In this document: one piece after another, positions 1-9,056 of the stretch
Layout of the letters: each line of letters starts with the position of its first letter
Numbering within the stretch: position 1 is the first letter of the stretch
DNA from: Lachnospiraceae bacterium
GTDB lineage: Bacteria > Bacillota > Clostridia > Lachnospirales > Lachnospiraceae
Direction: 5' to 3'
Assembly (NCBI GenBank): GCA_024697595.1
Contig: JAILFK010000043.1
Coordinates: forward strand, 1 to 64,000
Length of the DNA stretch: 64,000 nt
Translations under genes and position numbers: made by a program
The notes under the pieces: generated by a model
Told to the model about the DNA's origin: nothing
The model's database searches: none
Seen by the model: only the letters and a program-made list of their open reading frames with translations

Positions 1-162
1 CTTCTCAACAATTGTCATATGGTATAGATAGGCTATTATCCACCCATGTGTAATCACAGCCTTGTCAAGGCCGCGCTTCTCCTGTAGTTTTTCAAAATGT
101 TTTCTGGTTTCAACTCCAAACAAATGGTTCTCTGCCAATAATCTTGGCTTATCATCAAGCAT
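1..162 (-). CDS. MarR-like regulator, N-terminal fragment
   Basis: Reading the minus strand from the ATG at 162 gives 54 open codons that run off the left edge, beginning MLDDKPRLLAENHLFG. The start is preceded by GAAGGTGA at a proper distance. The stretch ending RGLDKAVITHGWIIAYLYHM resembles the first helices of MarR-family winged-helix repressors, where an N-terminal dimerisation helix precedes the DNA-binding domain. The recognition helix lies outside the window, so the family call is tentative. It is divergent from the TetR gene at 493, with about 330 bp of shared upstream DNA. Its target cannot be inferred. Confidence 0.5.
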   Translation of the reverse strand, partial: MLDDKPRLLAENHLFGVETRKHFEKLQEKRGLDKAVITHGWIIAYLYHMTIVEK

Positions 163-492
163 TTTCTTCACCTTCGTTTCTTCTGTTAGTTTCAAATCAG
201 CCAAAACATATATCTATTCTGCTTATTATAACTGCAGGCAAAATAGATTGTTCACAATTTGTTCTAAGTTGAACTGTTCGGCGTTGAACTATATTTTAAC
301 CGATTTCTCATAATCTTCAACCCCTTTTCGCCAGATTTTATAAACATTTAATATTTTTTTACAAATCATTTCCATATCTGTACATATTTCTCACTTTCTT
401 CTAATTGTATAGTTTCTTGAAATAATGTATACTAGCGTGGTAAAAATAGATATATAACGTCATAATACATTTTGTTAGTTGGGAGGTATACT
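163..492. promoter_or_regulatory. Divergent intergenic region, MarR-like and TetR genes
   Basis: This 330-bp AT-rich stretch holds no credible gene. On the minus strand a TATAAT -10 box lies at 225-230, about 63 bp before the MarR-like start. The -35 position there overlaps repeated GTTC/GAAC words. GTTGAACT occurs twice, at 268-275 and 283-290, and further GTTC words lie at about 249-264. These repeats sit where a repressor or activator of the leftward gene would bind. The rightward TetR promoter is listed separately. Nothing else was seen. Confidence 0.5.
405..433 (+). promoter_or_regulatory. Promoter of the TetR-family gene
   Basis: TTGTAT (405-410) and TATACT (428-433) are separated by 17 bp, a good sigma-A arrangement, about 60 bp before the start at 493. 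Confidence 0.6.
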
Positions 493-1053
493 ATGAAACA
501 CACAAGCAACGATTTAAGGGTTCGTCGAACACTAAAACTAATACGTGATGCTTTTTATGAGATGGTCCTAGAAAATAATTATAATGAAATCTCCATAACA
601 GATTTAGCAGAAAAAGCTACAATAAACAGGAAAACATTTTATCTACACTATTCTTCCTTGGATGATTTAATCCAAGAAATCGAACAAGAAATAGCTGACG
701 AAATATTGGATATAATCAGTGAAGATATAGAAAATCTGGATATCAAAGGATGCATCGGTGCTTTTTACAGATATTTAGACAATTCAAATCGCGTCCAAAA
801 AAAATTATTCTGCGATACCAGTTATCATATCTTTGATGAAGGCGTAATGGACCTTATCTTGGATAGCGATAAGATATCTTCCCTTTTTGATAAAACCGCT
901 CACCCTGAAATTGTCAGAACTTATTCTCTATCTATCACTTACATTTACAGAGATTGGGTGACCGGAGAATCCAATACCAGTTTAGATGAATTGATTGATT
1001 ATGCCAGCCAACTTGTCACTTATGGATATAGTGGAATTATCCCTCAGAAATAA
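493..1053 (+). CDS. TetR/AcrR family transcriptional regulator
   Basis: 186-residue protein. Residues 7-60 form a TetR-type helix-turn-helix, with ISITDLAEKATINRKTFYLHY being the typical recognition region (AGI/ATI-x-R-x-TFY-x-HY). The C-terminal part is all-helical and resembles the TetR_C domain of short Firmicute regulators; its ligand cannot be told from sequence. The ATG at 493 was chosen over an upstream in-frame start because GGGAGG lies 6 bp before it. A sigma-A promoter precedes the gene and a strong hairpin with a T-run follows it, so it is probably monocistronic. It is divergent from the MarR-like gene and may regulate it or a distant transporter; no target gene lies adjacent. Confidence 0.9.
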   Translation: MKHTSNDLRVRRTLKLIRDAFYEMVLENNYNEISITDLAEKATINRKTFYLHYSSLDDLIQEIEQEIADEILDIISEDIENLDIKGCIGAFYRYLDNSNRVQKKLFCDTSYHIFDEGVMDLILDSDKISSLFDKTAHPEIVRTYSLSITYIYRDWVTGESNTSLDELIDYASQLVTYGYSGIIPQK

Positions 1054-1095
1054 TTCTATTAGAAATTTATTTATCAACATAAAGTAGATTAAATT

Positions 1096-1151
1096 AAAGG
1101 AAGCTTCTCGAGAAGATGTATAAAACATCTCAAAAGAAGCTTCCTTTTTTA
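1096..1151 (+). terminator. Intrinsic terminator after TetR gene
   Basis: A 13-bp stem (1096-1108 with 1135-1147, AAAGGAAGCTTCT) encloses a second small hairpin and is followed by a run of T on the plus strand. On the minus strand the same stem could end the tRNA-Pro transcript, although the T-run there is poor. Confidence 0.8.
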
Positions 1152-1158
1152 TCACTAA

Positions 1159-1232
1159 TCGGGGTGACGCGATTCGAACGCGCGACCTCATCGTCCCGAA
1201 CGATGCGCTCTACCAAACTAAGCCACACCCCG
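1159..1232 (-). tRNA. tRNA-Pro (anticodon CGG)
   Basis: A full cloverleaf is read on the minus strand: acceptor stem CGGGGTG/CACCCCG, discriminator A, anticodon arm CATCG-TTCGGGA-CGATG giving CGG, and a T-loop TTCGAAT. CCA is not encoded, so it must be added by the nucleotidyltransferase encoded at 33663-35000. The gene starts 14 bp after the glucokinase stop on the same strand, so the two may share a transcript. Confidence 0.95.
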
Positions 1233-1246
1233 TAAAGCCAACCATT

Positions 1247-2185
1247 TTATAGAATCTGCTTTACCGCGCCGTATATTCCAGCATCATTTCCTAATGTAGC
1301 TAACACAATCGGTGTGTCCTTACATGCATGGAATACTCTTGTTCTAAATGGAACCTGAAGTTTATCAATTAAAATCTGTCCCGCTTTGGACACTCCTCCA
1401 CCGATTACAATGGCATCTGGATCTACCACATCACAAATCTTGGCAATAGTTCCGCCTAATAAATCACAGACTTTCTCCACTACCGCATCGGCCAATGCAT
1501 CTCCATCTTTGGCTGCATCAAACACATCCTTGGCAGTTACATATTCACCCAAAGCACGAAGAGAACTTTCCTCCAAAGAATTGGCCATCATTCTTCGAGC
1601 CATTCTTGCAATTCCTGTTGCAGAAGCATACTGCTCTATACATCCATAATGTCCACAACCACATGCCTCGATCTCATCTTCATTTACAATGATATGACCA
1701 ATCTCTCCGCCAGCGCCATTGGCACCTGCAAGAATCTTACCATCTATAATAATTCCGCCGCCGATACCAGTTCCAAGAGTAACCATAAGAATACTATCAT
1801 ATCCCTTGGCAGCACCCATCCAGTTTTCACCAAGAGCTGCCACATTGGCATCATTAGCTGCTTTTACCGGAAGACCTACCAAATCAGATAATTCCTTCTC
1901 AACATTTTTTACGCCCCAGCCAAGATTCACAGCCTTGTTGACTATACCTTTACTACTCACAGCTCCAGGAACTCCTAAACCAATTCCCTCAACCATATCT
2001 TTTGTCAAGTTTTTTTCAACCATTTTACTGTGAACAGTATTTGCTATATCCTTTAAAATATTACTTCCAGCAAAGGAAGAATCTGTATCTATCTCCCATT
2101 TTTCAACAAGCTCTCCATCTGTCTTAAAAAGGCCCATCTTAATAGTTGTCCCACCAATATCTGCTCCAAATCCATATTCTTTCAT
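1247..2185 (-). CDS. glcK: ROK-family glucokinase
   Basis: 312-residue cytoplasmic sugar kinase that would phosphorylate glucose at C6 with ATP. It shows the ROK phosphate loop DIGGTT (9-14), the catalytic aspartate in NDAN (D112), a second phosphate loop TLGTGIGGG (136-144), and the ROK zinc site formed by H164 and the cysteines of ACGCGHYGC (C175, C177, C182). Length is normal for the family. The ATG at 2185 is preferred over an upstream in-frame start because GGTGGAGGA lies just before it. Related ROK proteins act on other hexoses or are repressors, but no helix-turn-helix is present here, so a kinase is likely. It stands alone upstream of tRNA-Pro. Confidence 0.9.
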   Translation of the reverse strand: MKEYGFGADIGGTTIKMGLFKTDGELVEKWEIDTDSSFAGSNILKDIANTVHSKMVEKNLTKDMVEGIGLGVPGAVSSKGIVNKAVNLGWGVKNVEKELSDLVGLPVKAANDANVAALGENWMGAAKGYDSILMVTLGTGIGGGIIIDGKILAGANGAGGEIGHIIVNEDEIEACGCGHYGCIEQYASATGIARMARRMMANSLEESSLRALGEYVTAKDVFDAAKDGDALADAVVEKVCDLLGGTIAKICDVVDPDAIVIGGGVSKAGQILIDKLQVPFRTRVFHACKDTPIVLATLGNDAGIYGAVKQIL

Positions 2186-2280
2186 CGGATTATCCTCCAC
2201 CAACATTTCTAACTAAATATTTCTATTAAATGCTTTTTCAAACCAAAGGCTATTTTGCCACACTTTTGTTAAAAATTCAA

Positions 2281-4350
2281 CTATCTCATATCTGGAGTCA
2301 TACCACCTTCTGACAACTCTTCTTCATCTTGAGGTTCTTCCTCTTTGGTTTCTTCCGGTTGTTCATAATCACTAATAGGTTTAACAAAATCTGTATACGG
2401 TAAATCCCGATGTATATTTTGCATGTACTGATACCATATCCTGCCAGGGTAGGTTCCGCCGCCCAATCCCTCTACAGTTTTTGGAATATCGTATCCAACC
2501 CACACACTGGTTGTGTAATAAGGCGTATATCCAACAAACCATCCATCCTTATTATCATTAGTTGTTCCAGTCTTACCTGCGCATGGCATATTCCCAAGCT
2601 TATAACCTCGACCTGTTCCATAATCTATAACCGATTGCAACATGTCTGTCATCTGCCTGCAAGCATTTTCCTGATATATAACCTGCTCCGTCTGATCAGC
2701 TTGATACAACACTTCCCCAGAAGCATCTGTTATCTTGGTAACACAGGACGGATTTCTATATCCTCCATTATTAACAATAGTCGCATACCCTTTGGCCATC
2801 TCAAGGGCCGATACACCATTGGTAAAACCACCTATGGATGCAGGCAATCTCTTATCACTGCTCTCAAGTTTTACAAATCCCATGTTTTCTAGATATTCAA
2901 TTCCCACCTGAGGGGTTAATTCGTCAAATATTTTCCATGCAATTGTATTTTTAGAGTAAGCTACAGCATTTCTCAAAGTCATATTTCCCGCATAGGAGCC
3001 ATCACCGTTTACCGGGCCACCATCAATCGGTTCATCAACCACTACAGTATCCGGAGTATATCCTCTCTCCAAAGCCGGTGTATATACAATCAACGGCTTA
3101 ATTGAACTTCCAGGTTGTCTAAAGCTTTGATAAGCTCTATTCAATGTCAAGCCCGACATCTCCTGGCTTCGGCCACCAACTATCGCTGTAACCATACCGG
3201 TTTTGTTGTCGATGCACACTGCGGAACCTTGTAACTCATACACTCCATCTTCATTCATCTCACCAAATGATGCTAGATTATCGTCAACTGCTTTTTGCAA
3301 AGCCTCCTGCTGTCCCGGATTAATCGATGTATATATTCTATATCCGCCGGAAAATAATCTATCATAACATTCAGAATACAAGGCATTGTAATCGCTTTGA
3401 TATTTTACACGCTGACCTTCATTATCAAATGTGTACTCAAACTCAAAGCCTTCCATTTCCATAAGAGCTCTAGCGGCACAATAATAAGTATAACTTTCCG
3501 CGTAATTATTAATTGTTTCCTCGGTATCTTTCTCAAGCACCTTAATATCTTCTGTTATTGCCGTATTATAACTATCCTCAGAGATAATTTTTTCATCCAA
3601 CATAGTCTTTAAAATACGATTTCTTCTCTCTATGGTGTTGGACGGATTCTTTCTAGGGTTATACAAGGTTGGATTGTTGGGTATAGCGCATAGATAAATC
3701 ATCTGGGAAAGAGATAAATGACTTATATCTGTCCCGAAATATCCTTCAGCTGCAGCTTGAATACCGTAATAGCCATCACCAAAATATACATTGTTGATAT
3801 AGAACTCCAATATCTGATCCTTGGTATATTTTTGCTCTAACTCAGCTGCTATGTACATTTCCTCAACTTTTCGCTCCCAAGTCCTCTCATTGGACAAGTA
3901 TATGGTTCGAGCCAACTGCTGGGTTATTGTACTACCTCCCTGAGTCACCTCACCCTCTTTAACTATGGCGACAACAGCACGCATGATTCCTCTAAAGTCA
4001 ATTCCTTTGTGCTTGTAAAAACGTTTGTCCTCAGTGGCAACAATAGCTTGTTTTATATAAATCGGAATGTCTTGATCTTCCACATAATACGCATCCTTAT
4101 CGCCCTTTAAAACCGCCAAAATATTGTCATCAGCATCATAAGCCACGCTGGTCTGCCCTTGCTTGAAAGTATCTTCATTGGATTTAGCTACAAGATGTAT
4201 GGCCTCTGTTTTCATATCACTAATTTGTGTTGCATATCCACCTGCATAATAATAAGCAATAGCCAATACAACTAGCACGATGAGAATCATCTGAAATTTT
4301 AGAAATCCCCAGATTTTTCTGTTCTTTTTCTTCTTACTTCTTTTTTTCAT
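2281..4350 (-). CDS. Class A penicillin-binding protein (PBP1A type)
   Basis: 689-residue bifunctional peptidoglycan polymerase. A lysine-rich cytoplasmic tail and one transmembrane helix (about 15-35) anchor it. The GT51 glycosyltransferase domain follows, with EDKRFYKHKG carrying catalytic E107 and GGSTITQQLARTIYL near 138-152. The transpeptidase domain has all three motifs: SSIK (S415 nucleophile), SKN (466-468) and KTGT (593-596). The short acidic C-terminal tail is unremarkable. The start is supported by GGAG 8 bp upstream. The gene is divergent from murG, the enzyme that makes its lipid II substrate, with 91 bp between them. Confidence 0.93.
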   Translation of the reverse strand: MKKRSKKKKNRKIWGFLKFQMILIVLVVLAIAYYYAGGYATQISDMKTEAIHLVAKSNEDTFKQGQTSVAYDADDNILAVLKGDKDAYYVEDQDIPIYIKQAIVATEDKRFYKHKGIDFRGIMRAVVAIVKEGEVTQGGSTITQQLARTIYLSNERTWERKVEEMYIAAELEQKYTKDQILEFYINNVYFGDGYYGIQAAAEGYFGTDISHLSLSQMIYLCAIPNNPTLYNPRKNPSNTIERRNRILKTMLDEKIISEDSYNTAITEDIKVLEKDTEETINNYAESYTYYCAARALMEMEGFEFEYTFDNEGQRVKYQSDYNALYSECYDRLFSGGYRIYTSINPGQQEALQKAVDDNLASFGEMNEDGVYELQGSAVCIDNKTGMVTAIVGGRSQEMSGLTLNRAYQSFRQPGSSIKPLIVYTPALERGYTPDTVVVDEPIDGGPVNGDGSYAGNMTLRNAVAYSKNTIAWKIFDELTPQVGIEYLENMGFVKLESSDKRLPASIGGFTNGVSALEMAKGYATIVNNGGYRNPSCVTKITDASGEVLYQADQTEQVIYQENACRQMTDMLQSVIDYGTGRGYKLGNMPCAGKTGTTNDNKDGWFVGYTPYYTTSVWVGYDIPKTVEGLGGGTYPGRIWYQYMQNIHRDLPYTDFVKPISDYEQPEETKEEEPQDEEELSEGGMTPDMR

Positions 4351-4441
4351 AAAATATTCTCCAAAAATATTATTATTATTGTAAAATAGATAACGGAAAA
4401 AAACAATTTTGTTTTATCATTTGTAATGAGAGGTCTATATT

Positions 4442-5506
4442 ATGAAAAAAATTATTATGACAGGCGGCGGAACAGCCGGACATGTCACCCCAAATATCGC
4501 TTTATTTCCTGCTCTAAAAGAGGCTGGATACGAAATAACATACATCGGTTCTTACAACGGTATAGAAAAAGATTTAATAGAGGCAGAGGGAATTAAATAC
4601 TTCGGAATCAACTCAGGTAAATTCAGAAGATATTTTTCATGGAAAAATTTTACAGATCCTTTTAGAGTGCTCCAGGGATATTTTCAGGCGAGAAAAATTA
4701 TTAGAAAGGAAAAGCCTGACATTGTATTTTCTAAAGGAGGCTTTGTAAGCGTACCTGTGATTCTTGCAGCAAAACACAAAAAAGTGCCTTCTATAATTCA
4801 TGAATCAGACCTGACTCCTGGCTTGGCTAACAAACTTGCCATCCCATCAGCCAGCAAAGTATGCTGCAACTTTCCTGAGACGCTTAAGCATCTCCCAGAG
4901 GACAAGGCTGTACTCACAGGCTCACCTATTCGACAAGAATTGCTTCACGGAGACAAAAAAGCCGCTTATGAATTCTGTGGTTTCAAGAAGGATTTGCCAG
5001 TACTTATGGTAATGGGCGGAAGTATAGGTTCCGTCTATATCAACAACGCTATACGAGAGTGCATCGACAGTCTTTTAGAAAAATATCAGATTATCCACCT
5101 ATGTGGAAAAAACAATTTAGATGAAAGTTTGAATAACAAAGAAGGCTATGCTCAATATGAATATATCAGCGAGAATTTAACAGATTTATTTGCAGCTGCA
5201 GATATTGTTGTGGCAAGAGCTGGAGCTAATTCCATATGTGAACTCCTAGCCCTACACAAGCCAAATGTGCTTATTCCACTTTCTAAAAATGCCAGCCGCG
5301 GAGATCAGATTTTAAATGCTAATTCCTTTGAGAAGCAAGGTTTTTCTGTGGTTTTGCAGGAGGAGGATGTCACATCTGAATCACTTCAAAAAACTATTGA
5401 TGAAGTTTATGCCAACAGAGATACATACATTTCTGCAATGAAAAACAGCGGTCAGATGGACGCCATTGGCACCATCCTCGCGCTGATAAATGATCTCACA
5501 AAATAA
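4442..5506 (+). CDS. murG: UDP-GlcNAc transferase MurG (lipid II synthesis)
   Basis: 354 residues, normal for MurG, which transfers GlcNAc from UDP-GlcNAc to lipid I at the inner membrane face. The N-terminal glycine-rich loop GGGTAGH (8-14) and the C-terminal donor-site segment with [17 protein letters not shown] sequence (seen as [17 protein letters not shown]) are characteristic of this GT28 family. GAGAGGT precedes the ATG. Unlike many bacteria it is not in a division/cell-wall cluster here, so it could be a paralogue working with the divergent PBP. Its stop codon is one base from the stop of the convergent mnmA, and no terminator is seen between them. Confidence 0.9.
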   Translation: MKKIIMTGGGTAGHVTPNIALFPALKEAGYEITYIGSYNGIEKDLIEAEGIKYFGINSGKFRRYFSWKNFTDPFRVLQGYFQARKIIRKEKPDIVFSKGGFVSVPVILAAKHKKVPSIIHESDLTPGLANKLAIPSASKVCCNFPETLKHLPEDKAVLTGSPIRQELLHGDKKAAYEFCGFKKDLPVLMVMGGSIGSVYINNAIRECIDSLLEKYQIIHLCGKNNLDESLNNKEGYAQYEYISENLTDLFAAADIVVARAGANSICELLALHKPNVLIPLSKNASRGDQILNANSFEKQGFSVVLQEEDVTSESLQKTIDEVYANRDTYISAMKNSGQMDAIGTILALINDLTK

Positions 5507-5507
5507 A

Positions 5508-6560
5508 TTATTCTATTATTCTGCCGCCGCCTACCACAACGTCGCCATCATACATAACCACTGCCTGGCCTTTGGTTATGGCCCGCTGCGGTTCGTCAAA
5601 GGTAACCCTTATGGTATTGTCATCAAGGGCTACCACCGTGGCAGGTTGTTCTTTCTGAGAGTATCTGATTCTGGCTTTCACTCTCATTTCACCCACAATC
5701 TCGGGAACAGAAATTAGATTCACATCCGTGGCAATCAATTCTCTTTTAAATAAATCCTCATTCTTGCCAACAACTACTTGATTGGTCTCTGGTATTATAT
5801 CCACCACATACAATGGATGGGCTGCAGATATCCCCAATCCATGCCTCTGGCCAATGGTATAATGCACAAATCCCCTATGCTCACCTAATACATTGCCCTC
5901 TCGGTCCACAAATTTTCCAGGCTTATATGCCTTATTCATAAAGCGTTCCATAAAGCAGACATAATCCCCATCTGGGACAAAGCAGATATCCTGGCTGTCG
6001 CCCTTGTTGGCATTTACAAATCCATGGTCTCCTGCAAATTTTCTTATGTCAGCCTTGGCATATTCTCCCAGTGGGAAAATGGTATGGCTAAGCTGTTCCT
6101 GGGTCAACATATAAAGCACATAACTTTGATCTTTAGATGCATCCAATGCTTTTTTTAGTAGATACCTACCACTTTTTTCATCATAGGCCACTCGCACATA
6201 GTGCCCGGTAACTATCTTGTCACATTGAAGTTTTGCCATCTCCTCCAATAAATAGTCAAACTTCATATAACGATTGCATTCTATACATGGATTTGGAGTA
6301 CGTCCCGCCTCATATTCCCTAACAAAAGGTTCTATAACTCTATGAACAAACTCCTTCTCATAATCAAAAACCCTATATTCTATTCCTATTTTATCAGCCA
6401 CGCTCCTGGCATCTTTGGTATTCTCATTGTCACTGCTTTTATCAAAGCTTCCGTCATATAAACGCATGGTACAACCCACACACTCATACCCTTTATCCAC
6501 CATAAGCTGTGCCGCAACACTGCTATCTACACCGCCACTCATGGCAATCAATGCCTTCAT
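5508..6560 (-). CDS. mnmA: tRNA 2-thiouridylase MnmA
   Basis: 350 residues. The enzyme adenylates and thiolates U34 of Lys, Glu and Gln tRNAs. The PP-loop SGGVDSS is at 8-14. The catalytic cysteine pair is C95 (in NPCIECN) and C193 (in GDSQDICF). The C-terminal beta-barrel includes HYTIGQRHGLGI. GGAGAG lies 7 bp before the start. It begins 17 bp after the M15 peptidase gene on the same strand, so the two are probably co-transcribed although functionally unrelated. Confidence 0.95.
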   Translation of the reverse strand: MKALIAMSGGVDSSVAAQLMVDKGYECVGCTMRLYDGSFDKSSDNENTKDARSVADKIGIEYRVFDYEKEFVHRVIEPFVREYEAGRTPNPCIECNRYMKFDYLLEEMAKLQCDKIVTGHYVRVAYDEKSGRYLLKKALDASKDQSYVLYMLTQEQLSHTIFPLGEYAKADIRKFAGDHGFVNANKGDSQDICFVPDGDYVCFMERFMNKAYKPGKFVDREGNVLGEHRGFVHYTIGQRHGLGISAAHPLYVVDIIPETNQVVVGKNEDLFKRELIATDVNLISVPEIVGEMRVKARIRYSQKEQPATVVALDDNTIRVTFDEPQRAITKGQAVVMYDGDVVVGGGRIIE

Positions 6561-6577
6561 CTAATCTCTCCGTCCTC

Positions 6578-7327
6578 TCAATAATTGGGATACCACTGTC
6601 TAACCATCTCATCTGGTATTTCGAAATGCTGATAATCCTTGGATTCAGTCCAATCACCACCCCACTCAAATCCATGCTCTGTAAATAATTGATAACATAA
6701 ATCATCATGGTCTATCTTGTGATCAAAGTCCTTGTCCCTGTCCACGTATGCTGTAGCATTGGCAGGTTCCACGCTTAATTTTCCATCAACATTTTTCACA
6801 TAAGGGTTATACAAGGTATTGATATCCATGGCTAGGCCCAGACCATGTTTTGAAACAGTCTGTGTATATGAAATATAACGATAGTTAAAGGATGATGAAT
6901 TATTATCAGCCATAGACCTCTCATCATCAGCATCATATTCATCCACTAGCCTAACCTTTTCTATCTGATAATTTGCCTTGTACAATTCCTTGAATATCTC
7001 TAGCAAATCCTGGGCTATGTGAACATTACATATTATCTCGCCCTCTTGTGTCTGTCCCTCAAAGTCCTTATGTAAAATGTGCACATATCTCAAGTCAGCT
7101 CTCGGAGTAGTACAGTTCTCTTTAAATGATTTTCCATACATTTTAGAAAACAACTCATCATCAATCTCTTCAATATAAAATTGTGATTCCCAATCTTGTT
7201 GCATTGTAACTATACTCTCCCGGTTATTTCCTACCTCTTCGCTAGGAGTATTTATTCTATAATAAACTCCCACACAAATCAATATAGCTATGGACAACAG
7301 CAACAATATTTTCATTTTATTATTCAT
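6578..7327 (-). CDS. Membrane-anchored M15-family D-Ala-D-Ala carboxypeptidase-like protein
   Basis: 249 residues with an uncleaved signal-anchor or signal peptide (about 5-24), then an extracytoplasmic domain. The C-terminal half matches the M15 (VanY-like) zinc peptidases: SKHGLGLAMDIN provides zinc ligands H161 and D168, and DYQHFEIP provides H234. Such enzymes trim peptidoglycan stem peptides. The first 90 residues after the membrane segment are not recognised. A TATAAT-like box upstream, in the gap before the HTH/TPR gene, suggests its own promoter. Substrate specificity (D-Ala-D-Ala or L-Ala-D-Glu) cannot be told from sequence. Confidence 0.8.
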   Translation of the reverse strand: MNNKMKILLLLSIAILICVGVYYRINTPSEEVGNNRESIVTMQQDWESQFYIEEIDDELFSKMYGKSFKENCTTPRADLRYVHILHKDFEGQTQEGEIICNVHIAQDLLEIFKELYKANYQIEKVRLVDEYDADDERSMADNNSSSFNYRYISYTQTVSKHGLGLAMDINTLYNPYVKNVDGKLSVEPANATAYVDRDKDFDHKIDHDDLCYQLFTEHGFEWGGDWTESKDYQHFEIPDEMVRQWYPNY

Positions 7328-7392
7328 TTAACTGCACCCGCGATTTATAATTAAATACATTATACAGTTAAATAAATATTTTTTCGACCACC

Positions 7393-8328
7393 TTATATGG
7401 ACATAATAAGCTGATGTTCCCACAAAACATCTGCAATATCTTTGTCTTTTCGATCAGTATATTCTTCGCCTGTCTCCAAATATTTATTGTAGATAACAGA
7501 AATCAGATACCCTGTTTCATCGGCCTCTCTTTGTTGCCCTCTGCGCTTATGTATCTCCATATCCACTCTCATAAGATGTAACAACAGCATACAACCGCCA
7601 TCATAATTTGCATTTTTCATACCATAATCGCAAAACTCCTTGGCCTTGGTATAACGTTTTAGATGAATCATGCACACCGCAATGTTATTACACATTATTG
7701 CCTTGGTCTTATACATTCCCGTCTCTAAACCAGACTGTTCCTGTATAGCACAATAGATTCTCAAATAAATCCTTGCCGCGGTCTCAAAATAATTCTTCCA
7801 CGCAAAACCGGTGGCAACATTTGATAAAATCCACATCTCTGTCAGATTCATCCGATCCAAATTGAAACCTTTTATAATATCATCTTCTCCTCTACACATA
7901 CACCAGATTTGATAGGCCTTGGTTTCATAATCATCCACCTTTACGCCACACATCACCTCCCAAACCAAGTATGACATCTTATAAAATTGTAAATCGTTAA
8001 CATCCTCCTCATTCAATAATTTTTTCATAACCCATAGCTTTTCTTCTAGCTCTAATACATTATGACGTTCTATTGCTCGCATTAATTCAAGTCTCAATAC
8101 ATTGTATCTAAAATCTTCCACCTTCTCGGTAACATCTGCAGTCACTGTCAAAGTTTCTCCTAATCTCTCCAACAGCATACGCAATTTCTTTTTTGATGGC
8201 TGCTTCGTGGAATTTTCGATTTTAGACAAATATCCTACTGAGCATATGTTATCCGCCAATTCTTCTTGGGTCAAACCATGCGCTATACGCTTATTACGTA
8301 TAGTCTCTCCAATAGATATGTACTGCAT
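7393..8328 (-). CDS. HTH/TPR transcriptional regulator (Rgg/XRE-like)
   Basis: 311 residues: an XRE helix-turn-helix at about 8-62 (IRNKRIAHGLTQEELADNI, then YLSKIE) followed by some 240 helical residues of tetratricopeptide type, as in the Rgg/PlcR/ComR class. In that class the C-terminal repeats often bind a short peptide pheromone. I found no convincing short pheromone gene within the flanking intergenic DNA, so peptide control is unproven. The start is backed by GGAGGAGG 8 bp upstream. The promoter has a 10-bp motif over its -35 region that recurs upstream of the XRE gene at 9207. Confidence 0.8.
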   Translation of the reverse strand: MQYISIGETIRNKRIAHGLTQEELADNICSVGYLSKIENSTKQPSKKKLRMLLERLGETLTVTADVTEKVEDFRYNVLRLELMRAIERHNVLELEEKLWVMKKLLNEEDVNDLQFYKMSYLVWEVMCGVKVDDYETKAYQIWCMCRGEDDIIKGFNLDRMNLTEMWILSNVATGFAWKNYFETAARIYLRIYCAIQEQSGLETGMYKTKAIMCNNIAVCMIHLKRYTKAKEFCDYGMKNANYDGGCMLLLHLMRVDMEIHKRRGQQREADETGYLISVIYNKYLETGEEYTDRKDKDIADVLWEHQLIMSI

Positions 8329-8351
8329 TTAGCTAACCTCCTCCTAGCCAC

Positions 8352-8384
8352 ATTATAAGCCCACATCTATATGGCCACTTTCGC
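8352..8384 (-). promoter_or_regulatory. Promoter of HTH/TPR regulator with shared GCGAAAGTGG motif
   Basis: On the minus strand TATAAT occupies 8352-8357. Seventeen bases upstream there is no consensus -35 but the motif GCGAAAGTGG (8375-8384). The same ten bases lie at 9108-9117. A poor -35 covered by a motif suggests activator dependence; this is inference. Confidence 0.45.
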
Positions 8385-8390
8385 GTATTG

Positions 8391-8420
8391 AAAAAGGGCA
8401 TCGCAATCCGCGACGCCCTT
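8391..8420 (-). terminator. Intrinsic terminator after hpf
   Basis: The minus strand reads AAGGGCGTCGC, a short loop, GCGATGCCCTT and then TTTTT. It lies 25 bp after the hpf stop. Confidence 0.85.
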
Positions 8421-8445
8421 AAAATCATTTTGAAAAATCTAAATC

Positions 8446-8976
8446 TTAGAACTCTGGTTCAATTAAACCGTATGTATTTCCTTTTCTCTTGTAAACTACA
8501 TTTACCTCTTCTGTCTCAGCATTTAAAAATACAAAGAAATCATGTCCTAATAATTCCATCTGCACACATGCATCTTCAGGATACATTGGCTTAATACCAA
8601 ATCTCTTAGAACGAATGATCTTGATTTCTTCATCGTCATCATAATCCTTCTCTAAGTACTCCTGAGCGAAGAATCTCTCACCATTTTGCTGCTTTGTAAT
8701 AATCTTGTTGCGGTACTTCTTCATCTGTCTCTCAATGATCTCTACCACAACTTCAATTGATACATACATATCATTGCTAACTTGTTCTGCACGAATAACG
8801 CTACCTTTTACAGGAATTGTCACCTCTATCTTTTGACGTTCTTTCTCGACACTCATTGTAACGTGTGCCTCGGTCTCAGGTGCGAAATATTTTTCTAATT
8901 TAGATAGTCTGTCTTCCACTGCCTCCTTAAGTCCTTCTGTTAATTCAATGTTCTTGCCTGTGATCGTAATCTTCAT
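8446..8976 (-). CDS. hpf: Ribosome hibernation promoting factor, long form
   Basis: 176 residues. The N-terminal domain (about 1-100) is the RaiA/YfiA fold that binds the 30S decoding centre, beginning MKITITGKNIELTEGLKEAV. A basic linker leads to the C-terminal domain (about 118-172, KRFGIKPMYPEDACVQMELLGHDFFVF) that dimerises to join two 70S ribosomes into 100S particles. This two-domain length is the standard form in Firmicutes. It has a clear sigma-A promoter and its own terminator, so it is monocistronic. Confidence 0.95.
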   Translation of the reverse strand: MKITITGKNIELTEGLKEAVEDRLSKLEKYFAPETEAHVTMSVEKERQKIEVTIPVKGSVIRAEQVSNDMYVSIEVVVEIIERQMKKYRNKIITKQQNGERFFAQEYLEKDYDDDEEIKIIRSKRFGIKPMYPEDACVQMELLGHDFFVFLNAETEEVNVVYKRKGNTYGLIEPEF

Positions 8977-9028
8977 AAATGACCACCCCTTTACACGTGT
9001 ATTTGATATCTTTAAATATCATGTAAAT

Positions 9029-9056
9029 ATTATATCATATTACACATTTCTAACAA
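9029..9056 (-). promoter_or_regulatory. Promoter of hpf
   Basis: TTGTTA (9051-9056 on the minus strand) and TATAAT (9029-9034) with a 16-bp spacer, about 50 bp before the start codon. Confidence 0.65.

Noticed and set aside
62..313. Plus-strand 83-codon ORF near the left edge
   Set aside because: It lies opposite the MarR-like gene and its promoter, has no ribosome site and no recognisable domain.
7328..8445. Short pheromone peptide partner of the HTH/TPR regulator
   Set aside because: No short ORF with ribosome site and hydrophobic C-terminus could be found in the flanking intergenic DNA.
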